In this document: piece after piece, positions 45,915 to 55,137 of the stretch
How positions within the stretch are numbered: the first letter of the stretch is position 1
Layout: each line of letters begins with the position of its first letter
Assembly: GCF_004919685.1 (NCBI RefSeq)
Contig: NZ_SMYZ01000004.1
Location: forward strand, 186,001 to 250,000
Direction: 5' to 3'
Length of the DNA stretch: 64,000 nt
From: Mesorhizobium norvegicum
GTDB lineage: Bacteria; Pseudomonadota; Alphaproteobacteria; Rhizobiales; Rhizobiaceae
Program-made: the position numbers and the translations under genes
The notes under the pieces: generated by a model
What the model was told of the DNA's origin: nothing
The model's input: only the letters and a program-made list of their open reading frames with translations
The model's database searches: none

Positions 45915-48464
45915 TCAAAACAAGTCCCGACGCGGATTGGCTTGCTCCCAGACCGCTCTGGCCGCATTGACCAGTTGGTCGTCAAGCGAGCCCTTCGCCG
46001 GGATCTTCGACTTGAGTTCGTCGCGCAATTGCTTGAGCGCCGCCGTTTTCGCCTTCACTGCGAATTTCGTCAGCGTCGTCTGGGCGCCCGGCAATTCCTT
46101 GCGAAGATCAAGCGCGACCGCGAAGGCCAGATAGCGTACCGCTATCGTCTGGTCGGCATTGGCGCCCTTCTGCATTTCGAGCGCCGCGCGATCATATGCG
46201 CCGGACTGATCGCCGCGTGCCGTGGCCAGCTCGAACAGTCTTTGCGCTTCGTCGAGGTTTTGCTCCACACCAACGCCATCCCGGTACATGCGCGCTAGGC
46301 TGGCCGGAGCGTAGGGCTGGCCTAGATCCATAGCCTGCTGGAATAGCCCTTGCGCCTGCCCGGGATCCTTCTCGACGCCCACACCGGCCAAGTAGTTACG
46401 GCCGAGCAGGTTCATCGAATACATGTCTTGCCGCTCGACACCCGCCTTCAAAAAGGCAACGGCGCGGGCTGGATCGGCGGGCACGCCGTTGCGGCCTTCC
46501 GTGAAGATCGCGGCGAGATCGTTCATCGCATAGGTATGTCCCATCGCCGCCCCCTTGAGCAGCAGGTCCAGGCCCTTGCCAGTGTCGCGTTCGACCCCAT
46601 AACCATTGAACAAGGCACGCCCCCATGACGTCATCCCGTAAGGATCGCCCTTGTCGGAGGCCGCCGCGTAGAAGGTGTTGGCCTGCTTGCGGTCGATGGG
46701 CATTCCGGTTCCCGTCGCGTTGAGGTAGCCGAGCTCGAACACGGCGCGGACGTGGCCCTTATCGGCCGCCTCCTGAATGGCTTTCTTCGCCTGATCGACC
46801 TTGCCGGCTGCCAGCAGCGCTCGGCCCAGCTCGTAGCGGAAGCGGGCGACATCGGGATAGGCCTTCACCGCCGCCTCACAGGCCTTCACGGCCGCGGCGC
46901 CGATTTCGTTCGGCAGCAGGCCGGGGACCACGCCTTGCAGATCGAGAGGCTCGCCCGCAGCCTGGTCGCAAGGATCGACGCTTGGCGACAGCTTCATCGT
47001 GGCGGGCTTGGAGGAACTGCTGTCCGCACGGATTTCGAAGCCGACCTCGACCGTTTCGGCGGCACCGATCTGGGGTTCATAGCGCAAATTATCGACCTCA
47101 TCGGCCATCAGGCTCGACTCTGGCGACAGGGCACGATCCGGCAGGGACAGCGTACCCGTTGCCGGATAGCTCGCGAGTTTCAGGCTGACCGCGGGATCCT
47201 TGGTCGGGAAGTCCAGCTTCAGCGGAACCGGGCCGACACCGACCGGGACGCTGATCTGCCGGTTTTCGATCGCCTCGGCGGCGCCGGTGATATGGATGCC
47301 TCGCTCCAGCACCTGCTGTTTCTGCTCGGTCTCGAGCGAGGCCACAATCTGTTCGCCCTCGGCGCCCTGGCCGCTTTTGACGCGGAACACCATGATGCCC
47401 TGGGCTTCGCCGCCCCAATTGTCATGCGTGGCGTAGGCCAGCATGTCCACATCTTCCGTCGCACCGGCGCCCTTGGGCACATCCAGCTTCAGGCGCGGCA
47501 GGTCCTTGCCCTGGATCTGTTCGCCCACCGCGACAGCCTTGCCGTCCAGCAGCAGGCGTCCGAGCGCAGGCGGCCTTTCGATGCTGACGGTGATTGATCC
47601 GCCATCGACATCGACCGGTTCCGGCAAGTCCAGGGCAACAGGCCCGACACCCGACGGCACGACCTTCTCCAGAACCGGCGGCAGCGAGGGCCGGCTGGTG
47701 CGGCGCATCAGGACAACTTCATCGATGAGTGAGGAGTTTTCCCAGGGAACCTGCTTGCCGTCGGTGGCCTCGACCACATCGCGGCGCACCGCGGCCATGA
47801 CCGTGCGTATCTCCTGGTTCGGCGCCAGCGCGCGACGAGAGAATGCGGATGAAAACGGGCTGAGGTCTCCCGCTCCATCATAGGCGACCGCCCCTGGCTC
47901 GGTGGCAAAGGCAATCAGCGTGTTCAAGGAGCTTTTGACCTGCGCAAGGCCGGTGTTGCCGGCCGTGATCAACTGGTCCCTCAGCCAATAATCCTTGCGC
48001 GGAAACGGATTGTTGCGGCAGGCATCGAGGATGATCACCTGGATCTTCGATTTCGCGCGCAATTGCTGCAGGACATCGTCCAGCTTGACCGCCTGGACCT
48101 CTATGTCGGCCGCATTCTTCAGCGAGGCATCCACGGGGATCAGGAAATTCTCGCCACCGATCTGGAAGCCGTGACCTGAATAGTAGACGACGGACAGATC
48201 GGCGCCGTCCGCCGCCGCGAGGTAGTTGCGGAACTGTGCCTCGAACTGCAGCTTTGTGAGATCCTTGGCGACGAACACTTCGAAACCGGCCAACCGAAAC
48301 GTCTTGGATACGTCCTCGGCATCCTTGCCAGGATTCTTGAGAGCCGGGATGTCGCGGTACTGAGAATTGCCGATCACCAAGGCGACCCTTCGATCGGCCG
48401 ACGCATTGAAGGTCGTAAAGGCCGCTACGAGGAAGACCGCGATGAATCCGCAAAGTCGGAGCAT
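45915..48464 (-). CDS. Exported caspase-family protein with Sel1 repeats
   Basis: An 849-residue protein with a signal peptide (about 1-23). Caspase domain (about 25-260) with VALVIGNSQY, His98 in YSGHGFQ and Cys149 in LDACRNNP, both intact. Residues about 280-500 form a beta-rich region of two or three similar segments (SGVGPVALDLPEPV and PVGVGPVPLKLDFP recur). Residues about 520-800 are tandem Sel1/TPR-like repeats (ALFNGYGVERDTGKGLDL, NYLAGVGVEKDPGQAQGLF, MYRDGVGVEQNLDEAQRLF). First gene of the minus-strand operon. Confidence 0.88.
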   Translation of the reverse strand: MLRLCGFIAVFLVAAFTTFNASADRRVALVIGNSQYRDIPALKNPGKDAEDVSKTFRLAGFEVFVAKDLTKLQFEAQFRNYLAAADGADLSVVYYSGHGFQIGGENFLIPVDASLKNAADIEVQAVKLDDVLQQLRAKSKIQVIILDACRNNPFPRKDYWLRDQLITAGNTGLAQVKSSLNTLIAFATEPGAVAYDGAGDLSPFSSAFSRRALAPNQEIRTVMAAVRRDVVEATDGKQVPWENSSLIDEVVLMRRTSRPSLPPVLEKVVPSGVGPVALDLPEPVDVDGGSITVSIERPPALGRLLLDGKAVAVGEQIQGKDLPRLKLDVPKGAGATEDVDMLAYATHDNWGGEAQGIMVFRVKSGQGAEGEQIVASLETEQKQQVLERGIHITGAAEAIENRQISVPVGVGPVPLKLDFPTKDPAVSLKLASYPATGTLSLPDRALSPESSLMADEVDNLRYEPQIGAAETVEVGFEIRADSSSSKPATMKLSPSVDPCDQAAGEPLDLQGVVPGLLPNEIGAAAVKACEAAVKAYPDVARFRYELGRALLAAGKVDQAKKAIQEAADKGHVRAVFELGYLNATGTGMPIDRKQANTFYAAASDKGDPYGMTSWGRALFNGYGVERDTGKGLDLLLKGAAMGHTYAMNDLAAIFTEGRNGVPADPARAVAFLKAGVERQDMYSMNLLGRNYLAGVGVEKDPGQAQGLFQQAMDLGQPYAPASLARMYRDGVGVEQNLDEAQRLFELATARGDQSGAYDRAALEMQKGANADQTIAVRYLAFAVALDLRKELPGAQTTLTKFAVKAKTAALKQLRDELKSKIPAKGSLDDQLVNAARAVWEQANPRRDLF

Positions 48465-48909
48465 GGCAACTGTTTCAACCGTCGCTACCTGATGACCACA
48501 AGCCCCCAGGTTGCGGTATCAAGGTCCGTTAGAGAGCTCACAATCCGCCGAGACAGGAACAGAAAGAAAAACCGTCGCGACAGCAGGCACCTTCCCCATC
48601 CGATTGGGGTCTAAATTACCTCAGAGCCGCACCATCCGCAATGAGTGTCAAACGGCACCGGCATGGTTGTCTGGATCCGACGCACCCGCCAGGCCTCAAT
48701 CCAGCGACGGGTGCCGCCGAAGAATGAAACGCGGATCCAGAGGCAACTCGGTGGCGTCCACTCGAACCCGGTGTAGCAGCCAGTTGCTACCATCGGTACA
48801 AATCTTAGTGCTACCTGATGTGAATGGCGGACTTCACAGGGACGGTGTAGGGTTCGCACCAAGAAGAACTGAGCCGAACTCACGGCGCCAAGCGAATCTG
48901 GGAGGATTC
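48465..48909. other. 445-base divergent gap between caspase operon and hypothetical gene
   Basis: No credible open frame on either strand. It must hold promoters for both neighbours. A hairpin-capable repeat GTAGCA (48773-48778) / TGCTAC (48785-48790) lies about 120 nt before the plus-strand gene. No clear promoter consensus. Confidence 0.4.
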
Positions 48910-49383
48910 ATGGTCGAAATCATCTCCAAGCGGGATGGCCCGCGGCGCGAGGACATGCAGGTCAAGAGGCTGATCGAGCAGAACCGCTCGACCATTGTTC
49001 GCCTTGCCGACCAGATTAGCGGCGGCGGCTATTCGGCTTCCAAGAAGCCGCGCCAGCAACCCAAGGCGGAAGGTCTGATCATCCATGTTGGCGGCAGTGC
49101 GGCCACCGTGACTGAGGCCAAGCCGTCCATCCGCGTCACCATGAACGGCCGGGTGATCTCCAAGGATCAGAACACCGGCCGCCAGCTTCATCATATCGGC
49201 GATGTCCGCGACCGGAATGGGGAACAGATCTTCGTCCTGGCAACGAAGCAGAACGGCTTTTTCTCACCAGTCGACGAAACCGTCGCCGAGGCGCTTGCCG
49301 AACTGGACGGAGCCCACCTGACTGCGACCTATGGTGAAGAACAGCTTGCCGCCGACATCGGCGCGAAACTCGGCATCGACTGA
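48910..49383 (+). CDS. Conserved rhizobial hypothetical protein
   Basis: A 157-residue cytoplasmic protein. ATG 48910 is chosen over the longer upstream frame because GGAGG lies 5 nt before it and the upstream part reads as non-coding. It begins MVEIISKRDGPRREDMQVK, then an amphipathic helix (RLIEQNRSTIVRLADQISGG) and an acidic C-terminal half. No domain recognised. It stands alone between the caspase operon and the sigma-54 regulator. Confidence 0.65.
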   Translation: MVEIISKRDGPRREDMQVKRLIEQNRSTIVRLADQISGGGYSASKKPRQQPKAEGLIIHVGGSAATVTEAKPSIRVTMNGRVISKDQNTGRQLHHIGDVRDRNGEQIFVLATKQNGFFSPVDETVAEALAELDGAHLTATYGEEQLAADIGAKLGID

Positions 49384-49468
49384 CCACCGGCACTCGGGCG
49401 TCGCTGAGCACGCCCAATCCGCGACAGCATACAGAAATGGCATACCTCAAAGGTACTGTGATGACTGA

Positions 49469-51547
49469 ATGAGACACGCGAACGGCCCCGATCAGATGAA
49501 GACCGATGCTCTTCCGGCGCGTGCGTCGATGGCCGCCGGACAGTTGGTTCTGGACAACATCGACTATGACGAGCGCGCCACCATGCGCGCTTGGGAAAGT
49601 TTTCTGGCTGACGCGCCGAAATGCGCCCGCGATCCGGTCCATGTCCGCTCGCTGATCCACGATTCCTGGTATCGCAGCGCCACCGGCGGCATCAACGCGC
49701 AAGGCATCGAAGCGCCGCTGAGCAGCGATCGTGACGAGATCGAATATCTGACCCGTGCCAACGCCGAGCTGCTTTCGGCGGCGCGGCGATCGTTTGCCTC
49801 CCTTGGCCAGTTGCTGGAAGGGACGGGAGCGATGCTGGTGCTCGCCGACAGCGATGGCGTGCTGATCGACGCGATCGGCGACAAGAAGACCTTGCATGAC
49901 GGCATGGACATTCATCTGGGCATCGGCGGCAAATGGAACGAGGACGCCGTCGGAACCAACGGCATCGGCACGGCGCTGTGGACTGGCGAACCGATTTTCG
50001 TCCACGCGGCCGAACATTTCTGCGCCGGCATCAAATCCTGGACCTGCGCCGGTGCGCCGATCCGCGATCCGCTGGACGGCAAGATCATCGGCGTTGTCGA
50101 CCTTTCCGGCTATTCGCCGATCTTCCGGCCGCACAACACGGCGCTGGTCGCCGCCACCGCCAGGCAGATTGAAAAGGCGCTCGCCGAACAACAGCAGGAG
50201 CAGCGCACGCGCCTGCTTGAAGCCTTCATTTCCTCGGCACCCAGCTACCGACGGAAAGACGGTTTGGTGATCGTCGATCATCGTGGCCGCGCGATCTTCT
50301 GCAACAATGTGCCCAATGGCGACGCGACGGAGATGATGGACGGCCCGATGGAACCTGGGCGTGGTCGTTGGCTGATGAACCTGCCGGCCTCCGGCTCCGA
50401 CACCGATCTCGCCAACGCGCTGCCGGCGCATCTGCGATCCTGCCATGTCACGCCGCTGAAGCTTGATGGCGATCTTCGTGGCGCGGCTTTGGTGTTTCCT
50501 TCGGTGCCGGCCGTCTCGAGCATGACGGTGATCCGCCGGGAGGAGAACAAGCATCTGCGGACAGCCGCGGCGATGATCGTCGGCGAAAGCGAAAAGTTGC
50601 TGGCCGCCGTCGATGTCGCCTCCCGGGTGGCCGGGTCGAAGGGTGTCACCTCGTTGCTGATCGAAGGCGAAACTGGCGTCGGAAAAGAGTTGTTCGCACG
50701 GCTTGTCCATGCCGGCAGCCGGCGCACCGAAAACGATCCGTTCATCGCCATGAACTGCGGTGCAATCACCAAGGAGCTGTTCGGCAGCGAATTGTTCGGC
50801 CATGTCGCCGGCGCCTTTACCGGCGCTTCGCGTGACGGCAAGCCGGGCATCTTCGAACTCGCCAATGGCGGCGTGCTCAGCCTTGACGAAATCGGCGAAT
50901 TGCCACTCGAAATCCAGCCCTTCCTGTTGCGTGTCCTCGAGGAGCGTGTGGTCCACCGCATCGGCGACTCGAGAGGTCGGCCGGTGGACGTGCGACTGGT
51001 CGCCTCGACCAATCGCGACCTCAAGCAGGAAGTCGCGGCAGGGCGCTTCCGCAGCGATCTCTATTACCGCATCGGCGCGGTCTCGATTCATGTCCCAGCT
51101 TTGCGCGAGCGCGGCGACGACGTGCTGCTGCTGCTCGAGCATTTCAACCGGCAAATCGCGAAGCTGGCGGGCAATGATCCGCTAGAATTTTCGAACGACG
51201 CGCTCGATGCGCTGCTTGCCTATCGCTGGCCGGGAAATGTGCGTGAACTGAAGAATCTGGTCGAACGCCTGCATATACTGGCGCGCGGCAGCACGATCGA
51301 CTTGGAGGATCTTCCCGGCGAAATCAATGCGGGCAATCGCAACACCATGGCCATGCACGGCGACCATCCCACAGCCATGCTCGAAGCGCCCGTATGTACA
51401 TTCGAGGACGCGGAACGCCAGGCGATCAAGAACGCGCTTGCCGCGGAGAGCGGCAATCTCAGCAAGGTTGCGCTCAGGCTCGGCATTTCACGGCCGACGC
51501 TCTATCGCAAGCTCGGTCAATACGGCATCCGGCGCGGCTTCCTCTAG
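49469..51547 (+). CDS. Sigma-54-dependent activator of the monooxygenase operon (AcoR/MimR type)
   Basis: A 692-residue enhancer-binding protein. An N-terminal AcoR-like region with a GAF-type sensor (about 70-230: IGGKWNEDAVGTNGIGTAL, KSWTCAGAPIRDP), a central AAA+ domain with Walker A GETGVGKE (from residue 400), the sigma-54 contact loop GAFTGA (residues 448-453) and Walker B LSLDEIGE, and a C-terminal Fis-type helix-turn-helix (about 660-690, LSKVALRLGISRPTLYRKL). Start ATG 49469; ATG 49496 is an alternative. It faces the monooxygenase operon, which has a -24/-12 promoter at 61608-61622, and is its likely activator. Confidence 0.92.
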   Translation: MRHANGPDQMKTDALPARASMAAGQLVLDNIDYDERATMRAWESFLADAPKCARDPVHVRSLIHDSWYRSATGGINAQGIEAPLSSDRDEIEYLTRANAELLSAARRSFASLGQLLEGTGAMLVLADSDGVLIDAIGDKKTLHDGMDIHLGIGGKWNEDAVGTNGIGTALWTGEPIFVHAAEHFCAGIKSWTCAGAPIRDPLDGKIIGVVDLSGYSPIFRPHNTALVAATARQIEKALAEQQQEQRTRLLEAFISSAPSYRRKDGLVIVDHRGRAIFCNNVPNGDATEMMDGPMEPGRGRWLMNLPASGSDTDLANALPAHLRSCHVTPLKLDGDLRGAALVFPSVPAVSSMTVIRREENKHLRTAAAMIVGESEKLLAAVDVASRVAGSKGVTSLLIEGETGVGKELFARLVHAGSRRTENDPFIAMNCGAITKELFGSELFGHVAGAFTGASRDGKPGIFELANGGVLSLDEIGELPLEIQPFLLRVLEERVVHRIGDSRGRPVDVRLVASTNRDLKQEVAAGRFRSDLYYRIGAVSIHVPALRERGDDVLLLLEHFNRQIAKLAGNDPLEFSNDALDALLAYRWPGNVRELKNLVERLHILARGSTIDLEDLPGEINAGNRNTMAMHGDHPTAMLEAPVCTFEDAERQAIKNALAAESGNLSKVALRLGISRPTLYRKLGQYGIRRGFL

Positions 51548-51556
51548 ACCCGACAC

Positions 51557-51582
51557 AAAAAACCGCGGCATTTGCGCCGCGG
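51557..51582 (-). terminator. Intrinsic terminator of the monooxygenase operon
   Basis: Read on the minus strand, CCGCGGC, a 6-base loop and GCCGCGG (stems 51576-51582 and 51563-51569) form a perfect 7-bp stem followed by six T residues (A run at 51557-51562 on the plus strand). It lies about 70 nt after the DUF1097 stop. On the plus strand the same stem has no T run and so would be only a weak stop for the regulator gene. Confidence 0.85.
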
Positions 51583-51632
51583 GGTTGGGGAAGTTCGTTC
51601 GACCGAATTTGCCTTCAGGCAGCGGTCGCGGG

Positions 51633-51660
51633 GATGATCAGCTCTTGATGATCAGCTCTT
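51633..51660. repeat. 14-bp perfect tandem duplication
   Basis: GATGATCAGCTCTT occurs twice in direct succession (51633-51646, 51647-51660). The DUF1097 stop codon lies inside the copy at 51647-51660. Confidence 0.8.
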
Positions 51661-52149
51661 TACGACCGCACCGGTACCTTTCTCCGAGACGTAGCCGAGG
51701 ACGTTGCCGATGATCAGCGAAATCACCACGGCCGCCGCGACCTTGACTATGCCGCCGGCGCCTTCGCCATAGGCGGCGGCACCGAGCAGAAAAAGTGCTG
51801 CGGTCGTTGCGTAGCCATAGACCGCTGACGGAATGGCGCTCAGCAATGGCAGTTTGGCGGCGAGGATCAGGACGATGATTGAAATACCGACGCAAATGCC
51901 GGCCATGATCGCCGTAACGCCTATGGACGTCAGCGCGATCAATGCGCCGGCCGCGCAAATCGCGCCCCACAAATTCGCAACCGCCGAACTCTTGAACCCG
52001 GCTTCCTTGCCGCCGCAGTGATAGAAGCTCCCCCAGCCGACGAATACCGCCCAGATTAGCAGATAAGGACTGCCGATCGTGATCGCCGCCCATGTTGCAA
52101 TGCCACCCATAATGCCGATGACGACGGCCAGCCCTGTAACAAGATCCAT
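51652..52149 (-). CDS. DUF1097-type membrane protein
   Basis: A 165-residue integral membrane protein with about five hydrophobic segments (AVVIGIMGGIATWAAITIG, YLLIWAVFVGWGSFY, AAGALIALTSIGVTAIMAG, and others). ATG 52149 has GGGAGG 6 nt upstream. I recognise DUF1097, a small membrane family sometimes linked to transport or stress. It is the last gene before the terminator at 51557, though a 189-nt gap separates it from adh, so it may have an extra promoter. It could move substrate or product of the monooxygenase; that is speculation. Confidence 0.7.
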   Translation of the reverse strand: MDLVTGLAVVIGIMGGIATWAAITIGSPYLLIWAVFVGWGSFYHCGGKEAGFKSSAVANLWGAICAAGALIALTSIGVTAIMAGICVGISIIVLILAAKLPLLSAIPSAVYGYATTAALFLLGAAAYGEGAGGIVKVAAAVVISLIIGNVLGYVSEKGTGAVVKS

Positions 52150-52338
52150 GTTGTCCTCCCGTTTTTCCACACCACGAAGCAAGGTAATTCGTATGGGGAT
52201 CGCGCTTCGCCGACGGCCCGATACGGAAATGCCATGGCATCAGCCACGGAGCTCGAGAAGGAAGGCTTGCCGGTCAGGCAAGCAGTCAGATCGAACCGGA
52301 CGCGGCACCCGTTCGGCGCCGCATCCGGTCCGGATGCT

Positions 52339-53382
52339 TCAGGGAACGATGACGCCACGTCCGGTGAACCGACGGTTCTTGAAATCGTCGAGGGCGGTGT
52401 TGATGCTGGCGAGATTGTATTCGGTGTAGTGCATCTTGACCTTGCCGTCGGCGTTGAGTTCCATCAGCTCGACAAGCTCGGTGAAATTGCCGACCAGGCT
52501 GCCGCCGATGTTGATCTCCTCGATGACCAAATGCGCGGTCGGCACGTTTATGTTGCCGCCATAGCCGACGACGAACAGTTGCCCGCCCTTGCGCACCATC
52601 TTCCAGCAGATGTTCTCGACGCCGAGTTCGCCGACGAAGTCGATCACCACATGGGCACCGCCGCCGGTGATCTGGGCGACCTCCTCGACAACGTTCGGCC
52701 CGCCATCGAGGATGAAGTCGGCGCCCAGATCCTTGGCCAGCACCCGCGCCGCCGGTTCGCGGTCGACGGCGATGATGCGGCAGCCCGAGATCGCGTGCAG
52801 CGATTGGAGCGCGATATGGCCAAGCCCGCCTATGCCGAGCAGCACGCAATAACTGCCTGGCCGCAAGAGCTTGGCGGCGCGTTTGGCGGCGCGGTAGGCG
52901 GTGATGCCCGCATCGGCCAGCGGCGCCACCTCGATCGGCGTGATGTTGGCGTTCAGCTTGATCAGCGAGCGTTCGCTGGTGATGAAATACTCGGCGAAGC
53001 CGCCATTCATGCCAAGGCCGGGGAATTGGCCGTTGTCGCAATACATGTCCTCGCCATGGCGGCAGTTGAGGCAGATGCCGCAGGATCGGAAGGGATGGCA
53101 GATCACGGCGTCACCGCGCTTGACCGACCTGACACCGCTGCCGACCTCCTCGACCCAGCCGGCATTCTCGTGGCCCATGATGTAAGGCAACAGCGTGCCT
53201 TCGGGATCCATGGTCGGCTTCCACACGCCCTCGATGATGTGCAGGTCGGTGCGGCAGAGGCCGGCGGCACCCACCCGCACGATCACCTCGTCGGGAGCGG
53301 TGATTGTCGGCGCCTTGACCTCCTCGATCTTGAGCTGGACGTTCATCTTCGGGTCGTATTCGTAGAGTCTGGCAGCTTTCAT
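52339..53382 (-). CDS. adh: Zinc-dependent NAD(P) alcohol dehydrogenase
   Basis: Medium-chain alcohol dehydrogenase, 347 residues. Catalytic zinc motifs GLCRTDLH and GHENAGWVEEVG, a complete structural zinc lobe with four Cys (CGICLNCRHGEDMYC), and Rossmann motif GIGGLGH. AAAGGA precedes the ATG. In mim/prm gene sets an alcohol dehydrogenase oxidises the alcohol made by the monooxygenase, for example 2-propanol to acetone. Position behind the chaperonin gene (46-nt gap) supports this. Confidence 0.9.
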   Translation of the reverse strand: MKAARLYEYDPKMNVQLKIEEVKAPTITAPDEVIVRVGAAGLCRTDLHIIEGVWKPTMDPEGTLLPYIMGHENAGWVEEVGSGVRSVKRGDAVICHPFRSCGICLNCRHGEDMYCDNGQFPGLGMNGGFAEYFITSERSLIKLNANITPIEVAPLADAGITAYRAAKRAAKLLRPGSYCVLLGIGGLGHIALQSLHAISGCRIIAVDREPAARVLAKDLGADFILDGGPNVVEEVAQITGGGAHVVIDFVGELGVENICWKMVRKGGQLFVVGYGGNINVPTAHLVIEEINIGGSLVGNFTELVELMELNADGKVKMHYTEYNLASINTALDDFKNRRFTGRGVIVP

Positions 53383-53428
53383 GGCTGTGTCCTTTCAACG
53401 TCGAAATCGTTCCGTCGGAATTGTCGCC

Positions 53429-55060
53429 TCAGGCGCGGCCGAGCTTTTCGGAGCCGCCGCCACGCGCCGGGCCGGCCGTCGGATCCTCATCTTCGGCAAG
53501 ATCGCCAATCAGCGTTTCGGTGGTCAGGATCAGGGTCGCCACCGAAGCCGCGTTGGCGAGCGCGGTGTAGGTGACACGAACCGGATCGATGATCCCGGCC
53601 TCGAACATGTTCTGATACGCGCCGGTCGACGCGTTGTAGCCATAGCCGCCATTGATGCGGGTGACCTCGGTCACCACCGCTTCGGGATCGGCGCCGGCGT
53701 TGGCGGCGATGCGCCACAGCGGCCGCGACAGAACCGAGCGCACCAGGCGCACGCCCTCGGCGACATCGCCATCGACGCCAGCCGCCACCTTGTCGAGCAG
53801 CGGCGCGATCTGGGCAAGCGCCGAGCCGCCGCCGGCGACCACGCCCTCTTCGGACGCGGCGCGCACCGCGTTCAAGGAATCCTCGATCAGCTGGATGGTC
53901 CGCTTCTGCTCGACCGGCGTGACACCGCCGGCATAGAGGATCGCGGTGCCGCCGGAGAGCTTGGCCAGGCGTTCGCGCAGCTTGTCCTGGTCGATGTTGG
54001 GCGGCGAGGCTTCATACTGCCGCTGCACCTGGGCGCGACGCGAGGCGATTGCCGCATGGTCGCCGCCGCCACGGATGATCGAGGTGTAGGACGAACTGGT
54101 CTTCACCCGGTCGGCCGTGCCGAGATCCTCTGCGGTGATATCCTCCAGCCGGCCGCCGAGATCGCGCGCGATCACCTTGCCGCCGGTGATGATGGCCAGA
54201 TCCTCCATCATCGCCTTGCGCCAGTGGCCATATTCCGGCGGGTGGACGACGAGGTACCGTCCCGGTCCCTGCTTGCCGAGCAGCGTGACCACCACGTCCG
54301 GCGACATTTCCTCGGACACGATCAGCAGCGGCCGGCCATCCTCGTCGGCGATGCGGCGAACCGCATCGAGCTGCCCGGGTTCCTTGATCTTGAGGTCGGT
54401 CATCAGGATGTAAGGCCGTTCGAGCACGGCCTCCATCTTCTCCTGATCAGTCACCATGTGATGCGAGAGGTAGCCGCGTTCGAAGGACATACCCTCGACG
54501 ACATCGAGCGTGGTCTCGGTGGTGACGCTGAAGTCGGTGGTGATGACGCCTTCGGCGCCCACCCGCTGATGGGCTTCCGCCACCAGCGCGCCAAGCTTGG
54601 TGTTGGTTGCCGCGATATTGGCGACCGAAGCCAGGATGCCGTTGCCCTTGGCCGGCTTGGCCGATGCCTTGAGTGCCGCCACCACCGCCGCCACGGCGAG
54701 GTCGATGCCCTTGCACAGATCGACGGATTTCACGCCGCGTTCATTCGCCTCGACGCCGCCCTGGATAAGCGCGTTGGCGAGCACGATGGCCGTCGTTGTG
54801 CCGTCGCCGGCGATCTCGTTGGTCTGCATCGACACTTCGCGGACGACCTGCGCCCCCATGTTTTCGAAGCGGTCGTGCAGCTCGATCTCGGAGGCGATGC
54901 TGACACCGTCGCGGGTCACCATCGGCGTGCCGATCGGCCGGTCGATCATGGCGTTCATGCCTTTGGGGCCGAGCGTTGGCTCGACAGCGGCTGCAAGCCG
55001 GAAGACGCCACGGGCGAGAGCCCGGCGGGCTTCGGAATTGTGAAGCATTATCTTGGGCAT
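53429..55060 (-). CDS. mimG: GroEL-like chaperonin dedicated to the monooxygenase (MimG/PrmG type)
   Basis: A 543-residue chaperonin: TLGPKGMNAMID, VREVSMQTNEIAGDGTTTA and VVAGGGSAL are present, so the ATP site looks intact. ATG 55060 has AAGGAGG 6 nt upstream. It lacks the GGM-rich tail of housekeeping GroEL, ending instead RGGGSEKLGRA, and has no groES partner nearby. In mycobacterial and Methylocella propane/acetone monooxygenase operons a homologous chaperonin is needed for hydroxylase folding, and the location here is the same. Confidence 0.9.
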   Translation of the reverse strand: MPKIMLHNSEARRALARGVFRLAAAVEPTLGPKGMNAMIDRPIGTPMVTRDGVSIASEIELHDRFENMGAQVVREVSMQTNEIAGDGTTTAIVLANALIQGGVEANERGVKSVDLCKGIDLAVAAVVAALKASAKPAKGNGILASVANIAATNTKLGALVAEAHQRVGAEGVITTDFSVTTETTLDVVEGMSFERGYLSHHMVTDQEKMEAVLERPYILMTDLKIKEPGQLDAVRRIADEDGRPLLIVSEEMSPDVVVTLLGKQGPGRYLVVHPPEYGHWRKAMMEDLAIITGGKVIARDLGGRLEDITAEDLGTADRVKTSSSYTSIIRGGGDHAAIASRRAQVQRQYEASPPNIDQDKLRERLAKLSGGTAILYAGGVTPVEQKRTIQLIEDSLNAVRAASEEGVVAGGGSALAQIAPLLDKVAAGVDGDVAEGVRLVRSVLSRPLWRIAANAGADPEAVVTEVTRINGGYGYNASTGAYQNMFEAGIIDPVRVTYTALANAASVATLILTTETLIGDLAEDEDPTAGPARGGGSEKLGRA

Positions 55061-55099
55061 GATTCCTCCTTCCGCCTTACGGGCGGGTTGTTGGTTAGG

Positions 55100-55119
55100 G
55101 GCCTCGTGCGAGGGAGGCC
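55100..55119. repeat. Intercistronic hairpin between DUF59 and chaperonin genes
   Basis: GGCCTC (55100-55105) and GAGGCC (55114-55119) form a perfect 6-bp stem with an 8-base loop. No T run follows, so it is more likely an mRNA-stability or processing element than a terminator. Confidence 0.4.
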
Positions 55120-55137
55120 GTTGCTGTCGGCTCTGCT

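Noticed and set aside
49396..49415. GGGCGT/ACGCCC hairpin after the hypothetical gene at 48910
   Set aside because: Stem is real but no T run follows, so I do not call it a terminator.
49136..51154. 672-codon minus-strand open frame opposite the sigma-54 activator
   Set aside because: The plus strand carries GAFTGA, Walker motifs and a Fis helix-turn-helix.
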